This document shows, one piece after another, positions 24,841-30,209 of a stretch of DNA of 30,209 nucleotides. The notes under the pieces were generated by a model, which saw only the letters and a program-made list of their open reading frames with translations, was not told the origin of the DNA and did no database searches. The DNA is from Firm-04 sp964479595 (GTDB taxonomy: Bacteria > Bacillota > Clostridia > Oscillospirales > Ruminococcaceae), in NCBI GenBank assembly GCA_964479595.1, contig CAYZMU010000014.1:1-30209 (forward strand). Direction: 5' to 3'. The first letter of the stretch is position 1, and the number at the start of each line of letters is the position of its first letter. Position numbers and translations under genes: made by a program.

Positions 24841-25719
24841 TCAGTGAAATTCCACATTGGGGTTTAGCATCGCGGGGGAGCTCCAGCGAATGCCGTAGTC
24901 GGTGCGCAGAATCATGCGCTTTGCCATCCAGTATTCCTTGCAGTAGTCGTAATAGCCGCGCGCGTGGTCGAGCGCCTCGTCAATCTTTTCCTCCAGCTCA
25001 TAGCGGATATTTAAGTATTCCGGCGTCATCTCCACCGGGTCGACCACCGTTTCGTCGTACTGCTCGGAGACCTCGTCCAGCACATCCGAGAACGCCTCGC
25101 TGCCTAGGTCGCTCTCCAAGTTCTTGACAAGCTCGTCGCTTAGGCCCTCCTGCGTGTGCATGGCGTAGAGGCAGACGGTGTAGGCGGTGTCGCGCAGGTC
25201 AATCATCTCGCCGTTGGAGAGCATTTTCTCGCCCGCCGCGACCAGGTTCTTCGCGCACTTGTGCGCAAGCTTCGCGTATTCGAGCGCTTCGGGCCACCAG
25301 TCAATCTCCGCGTAGGAATCCGCCGTCGTCTGCGCGTAGCGCAGACAGTCCGCCCAGTGCCCGTCCTTCTGCAGCATCTTCAGCGCGTCCTTGCAGCGCT
25401 CAATCGCGGGGTGCGCGCGCCAGAGGTCGTATTCCATGGCGTGGAACTCCTGGACGAGAATGCACGCGTAGAGCATATCCACCGCCGCGTCGTCCGTGGG
25501 ATGAACTTCCATGGCGCTCGCGATGCGCGTGAGCATACGCTCGCTGAAGGAAACCCCGATGGAATACGCGCGCTCCATATTGAGCAGATCCAGATACTCC
25601 ATCAGCTTCGTCTGCTTTTCCTGTTCGGAATAGTCCGTGCTCTGAAGGATAAGCTCCAGTTCGTCCCCCTTGTCCTGGAGTTCCTTGAGTTTCGCCTCGT
25701 CCTTCACATCGTGCAGCAT
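24841..25719 (-). CDS. Helical-repeat protein of unknown function
   Basis: 292 residues, no signal peptide or membrane segment, rich in Glu, Asp, Ala, Leu and aromatic residues, and apparently all-helical with TPR-like spacing (DCLRYAQTTADSYAEIDWWPEALEYAKLAHKCAKNLV at about 124-160). An N-terminal charged helix (about 1-50) resembles a coiled coil and a long acidic stretch lies at about 200-235. I cannot name a family. It has a consensus promoter, a good SD (GGGAGG, seven bases from ATG) and its own terminator, so it is a real single-gene unit. It lies downstream of the hybrid histidine kinase, whose stop has no terminator, so read-through from the kinase is possible and could couple the two. 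Confidence 0.8.
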   Translation of the reverse strand: MLHDVKDEAKLKELQDKGDELELILQSTDYSEQEKQTKLMEYLDLLNMERAYSIGVSFSERMLTRIASAMEVHPTDDAAVDMLYACILVQEFHAMEYDLWRAHPAIERCKDALKMLQKDGHWADCLRYAQTTADSYAEIDWWPEALEYAKLAHKCAKNLVAAGEKMLSNGEMIDLRDTAYTVCLYAMHTQEGLSDELVKNLESDLGSEAFSDVLDEVSEQYDETVVDPVEMTPEYLNIRYELEEKIDEALDHARGYYDYCKEYWMAKRMILRTDYGIRWSSPAMLNPNVEFH

Positions 25720-25799
25720 TTTGTTATCCTCCCTAGTATTTACAGAATCGCCCCGTCAAACAAGGAGCAAAATCAATCACACCATAAAAGCTTTAGTCT

Positions 25800-25828
25800 A
25801 TCATACCATATTTTTTCGCGATTGTCAA
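25800..25828 (-). promoter_or_regulatory. Promoter of the gene at 24841-25719
   Basis: TTGACA (25828-25823), 17 bases ending AATATGG, and TATGAT (25805-25800), with an extended -10 TG. It lies between the kinase stop and the start codon. Confidence 0.88.
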
Positions 25829-25858
25829 GGGAATTCGCGCAAAAGATACAAAATCCCC

Positions 25859-28462
25859 TCAGGAGCGCAGGTATTTCTCCAGCACCGCGAAGAGCTTGTC
25901 CATATCCAGCGGCTTCGCGACATGGTCGTTCATCCCGCTCTCAAGCGCGCTGCGCCGGTCCTCCTCAAAGGCGTTCGCCGTCATCGCGATAATCGGAATC
26001 TGCGCTACTTCCCTGTCCTCGAGGGCCCTTATCGCCTTGGTCGCGTCGTAGCCGTTCATAACGGGCATCTGCACGTCCATGAGGATCAGATCAAAATCGC
26101 CCTTTTTCGCCTTTTTCATGATCTCGACCGCTTCCGTGCCGTCCGCCGCCGTCTGGACCTCAAAGCCGCTCTCGGTGAGGATTTCCACAGCGATTTCGCG
26201 GTTTAGCTCGTTGTCCTCCACGAGCAGCAGGCGCTTGCCTTTTAAGTCATCCGCCGTGCGCGGCAGCGAGACCGCCTCTTTCGGCGCCTCCCGCTCGCCC
26301 GAAACCGCCGACACCAGCGTCGCGCGCAGTGTGGAGAGGAACACGGGCTTGCTGCAGAACGCCGTCACGCCCGCCTCTCTCGCCTCGCTCTCAATCGAGG
26401 ACCAGTCGTACGCCGTCAGAATGACAATCGGCGCGCTCGTTCCCACCGCCGCGCGGATTCGCCGCACGACTTCCAGCCCGTTGAGGTCGGGCAGCATGAG
26501 GTCGATGATATACGCGTCAAAGGCGTTGCCGGTTTCCGCGGCGTGTTTCGCGTGCAGCACCGCCTCCTTGCCCGAAAGCGTCCACTCCGCGTGAAGCCCC
26601 AGCTGCGAGAGCATTTTCGCCACACTGTCGCAGATGTTGAAATCGTCGTCCGCGACCAGAGCCCGCGCGCCGTTGAGTTCCTTAATGATTTCGGGCTGCT
26701 TGCGGTCGGTCTGGAGCCGGAAATCGAGATTCAGCACATATTCCGTGCCCTTGCCCTGCTCGCTCGTGACGGAAATCGTCCCGCCCATCATCTCCACAAT
26801 GTTTTTCGCGATGGCCATCCCGAGCCCCGTGCCCTGAATGCCGCTTACGGTGGAATTTTCCTCGCGCTCAAAGGGCTCAAAGACGTGCTCGAGAAATTCC
26901 GGGCTCATGCCGATTCCGGTGTCTTTGACACGGATTTCGTAGGAGGCGTACCCTTCCCGCGCGCATTCCTTTTGTCTGATAATCAGCGAAACCGAGCCGC
27001 CGGCCGGGGTAAATTTGATGGCGTTGGAGAGCAGGTTCAAAAGCACCTGATTTAAGTGCAGCTTGTCGCAGAAAATGTCCTCGTCCGTCACGTCAATCGT
27101 GTCGATATAGAATTCCAGCTGCTTGGCGTGCATCTGATTGAGCAGAATATTGCGCAAATCGACGAGGATTTCCGGCAGCGAACAGGCGGTTTCGTCGATA
27201 TTGACCCGCCCGCTCTCAATCCGGCTCATATCCAGCACGTCGTTAATGAGCGAGAGCAGATGGTTGCTGGAAGAGAGAATCTTGGAGAGATAATCCGAGA
27301 CTTTCTCCGGCTTGTCGATGTTCGTCGCCGCCAGAGTCGCGTAGCCGATGATGGCGTTCATGGGCGTGCGGATGTCGTGGGACATATTCGAAAGGAACAT
27401 GGTCTTGGCGCGCTCGGCGTTCTCCGCCTTGACGAGCCGCTCCTCCAGAATCGCCTTCTCCATCGTGACTTTGGTGTTGTGGAAGGTCCAGAGGAAATAC
27501 GCGATGAGGATAATGCCCTCGATAATCGCGACCAGATAGCAGATGACGCGAATCTTGAAAACGTGCGCGAAGGCCTCGCGCTCCGGCACGGAAACCGCGA
27601 CCGCCCACTGGTTTAATTCCTGCGACTCGCCCAGCTGCACCCATTTGGTCCCCGTAATCGGCGCGTAGTAGAAATATTCCGCCTCCTGCGCGTCCCGGGT
27701 GTAAAAGATAATCGAGCCCGTCTCGCCCTTCATGACCTTTTCCCAGACGCTGTGCATCGTCCCGCCGCCGCGCAGGCGCAGGTCGTCGTAGTCGGAAAGG
27801 TTGCCCAGTTCGTTGCCCTCGTGGAAAGTGTCCATGAGGAAATCGCCGTTCTTGCGGTCCACGAGGAAAACGCTCGCCTGACCGTTATAGATGTTGGCGA
27901 TGTTGAGCGCCTCGGGCAGTTCGTTGAGCCTTGTCGTCGCGTAGAGCAGCGCGATGGTTTCGCCGTCCTTGACAATCGGGACAAAATGCCGCAGCAGGTA
28001 GATGGAATCGTCCGCCATGGAGACCATGCGGTCGGAGATATGCTCCCCGCGCGCCGCCTCCTGCTCAAAGGACATCCCGGAATCCCCGGGCATGACGCTG
28101 CCGTCGCGCGAGAGCACCGTGTTGTCGGGCAGCAGAATATACATCCGCTTGGCGGTCGTCAGCGGCGCGAATTCCGTGATGATCTTGCGCATGCCGTCGC
28201 CGTCCAGGTCTTCCTGCATGCCGATAATCTCCGCGATGGCGTTTAGCAGCACACTGTCGCGCGAGAGCGTGTTGGCGATGTCGTCCATGACCGTGTGCGC
28301 CGCCTCTTCCATGCGCTCCAGCGCCCTGTTGAATGTAATGCGGTAAATCAGGCGGTACGCGACAACCATCAGCAAAGCGGTAATCAGAATGACACAGCCT
28401 GTAATGGTTAAATTCTTTTCGCGCAGCCTGCTCTGCTTGGCCTTGTGTTTTTTCTTCTCCAT
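25859..28462 (-). CDS. Membrane hybrid histidine kinase with two receiver domains
   Basis: 867 residues. Basic N-terminus, membrane segment about 19-40, a large outside sensor region (about 42-303, Cache/PAS-like by layout), second membrane segment about 304-326 and a short coiled coil. HisKA follows with the phospho-accepting H362 (SNMSHDIRTPMNAI), then HATPase (N476/N480 of the N box, DTGIGM, GTGLGMAIAK). Receiver 1 (about 598-720) has D654 in IIDLMLPDLNG and receiver 2 (about 743-865) has D796 in LILMDVQMPVMNGYD. There is no DNA-binding or enzymatic output domain and no Hpt domain, so the phosphate must pass to another protein not in this window. The start is 24 bases after the DUF4321-like gene; the SD (AAAGGA, 12 bases away) is weak. 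The ligand is unknown. Confidence 0.92.
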   Translation of the reverse strand: MEKKKHKAKQSRLREKNLTITGCVILITALLMVVAYRLIYRITFNRALERMEEAAHTVMDDIANTLSRDSVLLNAIAEIIGMQEDLDGDGMRKIITEFAPLTTAKRMYILLPDNTVLSRDGSVMPGDSGMSFEQEAARGEHISDRMVSMADDSIYLLRHFVPIVKDGETIALLYATTRLNELPEALNIANIYNGQASVFLVDRKNGDFLMDTFHEGNELGNLSDYDDLRLRGGGTMHSVWEKVMKGETGSIIFYTRDAQEAEYFYYAPITGTKWVQLGESQELNQWAVAVSVPEREAFAHVFKIRVICYLVAIIEGIILIAYFLWTFHNTKVTMEKAILEERLVKAENAERAKTMFLSNMSHDIRTPMNAIIGYATLAATNIDKPEKVSDYLSKILSSSNHLLSLINDVLDMSRIESGRVNIDETACSLPEILVDLRNILLNQMHAKQLEFYIDTIDVTDEDIFCDKLHLNQVLLNLLSNAIKFTPAGGSVSLIIRQKECAREGYASYEIRVKDTGIGMSPEFLEHVFEPFEREENSTVSGIQGTGLGMAIAKNIVEMMGGTISVTSEQGKGTEYVLNLDFRLQTDRKQPEIIKELNGARALVADDDFNICDSVAKMLSQLGLHAEWTLSGKEAVLHAKHAAETGNAFDAYIIDLMLPDLNGLEVVRRIRAAVGTSAPIVILTAYDWSSIESEAREAGVTAFCSKPVFLSTLRATLVSAVSGEREAPKEAVSLPRTADDLKGKRLLLVEDNELNREIAVEILTESGFEVQTAADGTEAVEIMKKAKKGDFDLILMDVQMPVMNGYDATKAIRALEDREVAQIPIIAMTANAFEEDRRSALESGMNDHVAKPLDMDKLFAVLEKYLRS

Positions 28463-28486
28463 AGTTCTAAGGGATCCTTTGCGGTG

Positions 28487-28756
28487 TCATTTCGTTTTGA
28501 TTTTGTCCGCGACGCGCGGCGCGATAAAGAACGAGAGGAACATGAGAATCAGCTGCATGACATTGATTTCGCAGTGCAGCGACAGGCTGAAATCCATAAA
28601 ACCCAGCTGCACGCCGAAGGAGTCAAAGCCGAAGGTCTTGCTGTTGCCCAGCCACGAGAAAAAGGCGATGTCCAGCCCGCCGAAGAAATTCCCGCAGTAG
28701 TACCCCGCGATGATGGATACAATCAGGCAGAAGAACAGGCAGAGTTTGTATTTCAT
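28487..28756 (-). CDS. Small membrane protein, DUF4321-like
   Basis: 89 residues with two hydrophobic segments (about 4-28 and 65-82) separated by a loop containing FFSWLGNSKTFGFDSFGVQLGFMDFSLSLHCEINV. The small size, the SWLG-x-SKTFGF stretch and the following LGFMDFSLSL pattern resemble the DUF4321 family of small Firmicutes membrane proteins, of unknown function. It lies 59 bases after dut with GGAG 11 bases upstream of the ATG and no promoter of its own that I can see. It is therefore probably co-transcribed with dut and the downstream kinase. Confidence 0.78.
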   Translation of the reverse strand: MKYKLCLFFCLIVSIIAGYYCGNFFGGLDIAFFSWLGNSKTFGFDSFGVQLGFMDFSLSLHCEINVMQLILMFLSFFIAPRVADKIKTK

Positions 28757-28815
28757 GCCGTATGCCGCTCCTTTGTTTTGTTATTTCTTTTTCTATCTTA
28801 GAGTCCGCCGGAGTC

Positions 28816-29253
28816 TCAAAGCCCGCTGGAGCCGAAGCCGCCCGCGCCACGCGATGTTTGCGGGAGGTTTTCTTCCTCCCTCGGCACCGGCATCGCGACA
28901 GGGACAGTCAGCAGCTGCGCGACGCGCATGCCGTCCGTGACCGTAAAGGGCTCAGACCCCAGATTGATAAGCGGAATGAAAATCTCCCCGCGATAATCCG
29001 CGTCAATGACGCCCACGCCGTTGCTCATGGTAATGCCGTGTTTCAGAGCAAGCCCCGAACGCGCGCACAGCAGCAGCACATACCCCGGCTCCGAGGGCGC
29101 CGCCGCGAGCCCCGTGGGAACAGCCGAGCTTTGCCCCGGCGCGATGACGATCGGATGATCCAGACACGCGCGGATATCCAGCCCCGCGCTGGCAGCGGTC
29201 GCGCGCGAGGGCAGCAGCGCGCGGGGATTCAATCGTTCAAAAAGCAGTTCCAA
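28816..29253 (-). CDS. dut: dUTP diphosphatase
   Basis: Trimeric dUTPase that hydrolyses dUTP to dUMP and pyrophosphate, keeping uracil out of DNA and feeding dTMP synthesis. 145 residues with all five family motifs in order: ASAGLDIRA, ARSGLALKHG, NGVGVIDADYRGEIFIPL, RVAQLL and the C-terminal arm RGAGGFGSSG. I chose a TTG start at 29253 with AAGGAAGG seven bases upstream. The ATG of the longer frame (29310) lies within the -35 box of the gene's own promoter and would add 19 residues foreign to the family. It begins a probable dut-DUF4321-kinase transcript. Confidence 0.94.
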   Translation of the reverse strand: MELLFERLNPRALLPSRATAASAGLDIRACLDHPIVIAPGQSSAVPTGLAAAPSEPGYVLLLCARSGLALKHGITMSNGVGVIDADYRGEIFIPLINLGSEPFTVTDGMRVAQLLTVPVAMPVPREEENLPQTSRGAGGFGSSGL

Positions 29254-29270
29254 AGATTTGCCTTCCTTTC

Positions 29271-29287
29271 TATACTCTTTCAGTATA
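29271..29287. promoter_or_regulatory. Operator-like inverted repeat at the dut promoter
   Basis: TATACT-N5-AGTATA, a perfect interrupted palindrome. On the coding (minus) strand its left half is the -10 box and its right half covers the predicted start of transcription, a typical repressor position. A near copy lies at the divergent promoter (29402-29418). Confidence 0.5.
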
Positions 29288-29310
29288 ACACAAAGCGGTG
29301 AATTTTGCAA
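29282..29310 (-). promoter_or_regulatory. Promoter of dut
   Basis: TTGCAA (29310-29305), 17 bases ending TTGTGT, and TATACT (29287-29282), with an extended -10 TG. About 29 bases separate the -10 box from the TTG start codon. Confidence 0.83.
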
Positions 29311-29377
29311 GACCTTTTTGAAAAATCACGCGGGCAAATTCCGTCCCCTTTGCACGTGTTTGAGGGGGCTTTCGCGC

Positions 29378-29406
29378 TTGACAAAAACGGGCGGCTGTGG
29401 TATACT
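29378..29406 (+). promoter_or_regulatory. Promoter of the dockerin membrane-protein gene
   Basis: TTGACA (29378-29383), 17 bases ending CTGTGG, and TATACT (29401-29406), with an extended -10 TG, 33 bases before the ATG. Confidence 0.85.
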
Positions 29407-29418
29407 GAAAGAGAGTAT
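29402..29418. promoter_or_regulatory. Operator-like inverted repeat at the dockerin-gene promoter
   Basis: ATACT-N7-AGTAT overlapping the -10 box and start region. It shares the 13 bases TATACTGAAAGAG with the dut promoter, in opposite orientation. Confidence 0.45.
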
Positions 29419-29439
29419 GAGCGGCGGGGGAGTGATAGC

Positions 29440-30209
29440 ATGAGCGCGGAGCGCATGGCGGACGCGGTGGCGGCGGTTTTGCAAAGATACGGCGTCTCGG
29501 TCCTCAGGGACAAGGAGCGTTTAAGCAGAGCCCTGGCGGAGATTGCCCCGGACCTGACACGGGAGCGCTCGCTTTTCGCGCGGCTCTATAGTCTGGCGGT
29601 CGGGGAACTGTTCGCCGATGTGCTGACAGAGAAAGACCCCGCGAGAAAACGGCAGCTCTTTGGCGGGGCGCGGGCTCTGGTCGCGCGTCAGAGCGGCGCG
29701 CCGCAGGCTCAGGTGGAGGAATTTCTCTCCTATTTTGAGGACGCGCTCTGTTCGGACGGGGCAAGACCGCGTACCGTTTCGCCGCCGCAGCCCGCTGCGG
29801 AGGTTCGCGGCGTTTCACCGCCCGCGCAGACGGTGAGCGCGCCCGCGCCTGTGGACCACGCAAAGACCGCCCGCAAACGCAAAAACAAGGTAAACCCGGT
29901 GTTTCCCGCCGTAATCGCGGCGCTTGTCGTGCTGGTGCTGTTTCTGCTCTGGCAGCTGCTTCGCCGAGACAATATCCCCGCGCCGGAAAGTTCTGTGGAA
30001 GTATCCGAATCTTCCGAGGAGACGAGCGGCGGCGGGACGGATTCGGCAGGCGGCGGAAGTTCAGGCGGGAGCGCGGGGGATTCCGGTGATTCTTCCCGGA
30101 CGGAGCAGCCGCTTCTGGGCGACGCCAACGGCGACGGCAAGGTGACGCTTGAGGATATGCAGGCGGTAAACCAGGCGGCGCAGAACGCGGTGGTCGGCGA
30201 ATCGGGGCT
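29440..30209 (+). CDS. Membrane-anchored protein with cytoplasmic helical domain and external dockerin (3' end outside window)
   Basis: An open frame from ATG 29440 (GGGGGAG seven bases upstream) to the window edge, 256 codons so far. Residues about 1-104 are a probable cytoplasmic helical domain (ADAVAAVLQRYGVSVL...RLSRALAEIAPDL). A Pro/Ala-rich linker and basic RKRKNK lead into one membrane segment (about 151-171, VFPAVIAALVVLVLFLLWQLL). An outside Ser/Gly/Glu-rich linker (about 178-220) follows, then the start of a type I dockerin (GDANGDGKVTLEDMQAVNQAAQ). The basic flank predicts N-in/C-out. No signal peptide is present. The N-terminal domain is not one I can name. Other frames on the opposite strand here are GC-driven shadows. 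It is divergent from dut and shares an operator-like repeat with it. Confidence 0.85.
   Translation, partial: MSAERMADAVAAVLQRYGVSVLRDKERLSRALAEIAPDLTRERSLFARLYSLAVGELFADVLTEKDPARKRQLFGGARALVARQSGAPQAQVEEFLSYFEDALCSDGARPRTVSPPQPAAEVRGVSPPAQTVSAPAPVDHAKTARKRKNKVNPVFPAVIAALVVLVLFLLWQLLRRDNIPAPESSVEVSESSEETSGGGTDSAGGGSSGGSAGDSGDSSRTEQPLLGDANGDGKVTLEDMQAVNQAAQNAVVGESG

Noticed and set aside
29254..29310. N-terminal extension of dut from an ATG at 29310
   Set aside because: That ATG lies in the -35 box of the gene's own promoter; a TTG at 29253 with a strong SD gives the normal family length.
29504..30140. Minus-strand open frames at 29504-29863 and 29730-30140
   Set aside because: The plus-strand frame from 29440 has a promoter, an SD, a membrane segment and a dockerin motif; the minus frames are its antisense shadow.

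Overview
The window looks like a scaffold from a fairly GC-rich anaerobic member of the Clostridia, most likely an Oscillospiraceae/Ruminococcaceae-type gut or rumen fibre degrader. The evidence is a type III glutamine synthetase, an archaeal-type split glutamate synthase, an LL-diaminopimelate aminotransferase, Firmicutes-type promoters and SD sequences, and type I dockerins on a xylan-degrading enzyme and on a membrane protein. The scaffold is joined across two 100-base N gaps (19067-19166 and 21735-21834). I see no tRNA, rRNA, CRISPR array or insertion sequence.

Bases 166-18776 (minus strand) form a nitrogen and glutamine block. A tightly packed run transcribed leftward from about 18872 encodes a split glutamate synthase (class II amidotransferase, FMN/Fe-S core, polyferredoxin, FAD oxidoreductase, GXGXG subunit). 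It continues with CTP synthase (pyrG), PurF, a type I glutamine synthetase and an ANTAR-domain RNA-binding regulator. Next come glnN (glutamine synthetase III) with its own promoter, carA, an in-frame CarB-DapF fusion, and dapL, closed by two tandem terminators. The block therefore makes glutamine and glutamate and holds four of the main glutamine-consuming amidotransferases. Divergently, at 19336, lies an ammonium transporter fused to a PII signalling domain.

The main discovery is in the leaders. The three nitrogen-assimilation transcription units (glt operon, glnN, amtB-PII) each have a near-consensus promoter followed by an intrinsic terminator. In all three leaders the 5' arm of that terminator can instead fold into a small hairpin with a six-base loop AANGGN (AAAGGC, AACGGC, AAUGGG). 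This matches the A1/G4 hexaloop rule known for ANTAR protein targets, and an ANTAR protein is encoded in the block. The sequence thus suggests a cis/trans ANTAR antitermination regulon for ammonium assimilation. In two leaders the hairpin sits so close to the predicted transcription start that the usual second hairpin does not seem to fit.

Bases 21254-30209 are accessory. They hold a small membrane protein cut by a gap, a secreted GH30-CBM22-dockerin-CE1 xylanase/esterase, an unrecognised helical protein, a two-receiver hybrid histidine kinase, a DUF4321-like membrane protein and dUTPase. At the right edge is an incomplete gene for a protein with a cytoplasmic helical domain, one membrane segment and an extracellular dockerin. 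dut and this last gene are divergent, and both promoters carry the same inverted repeat at the -10/start region.
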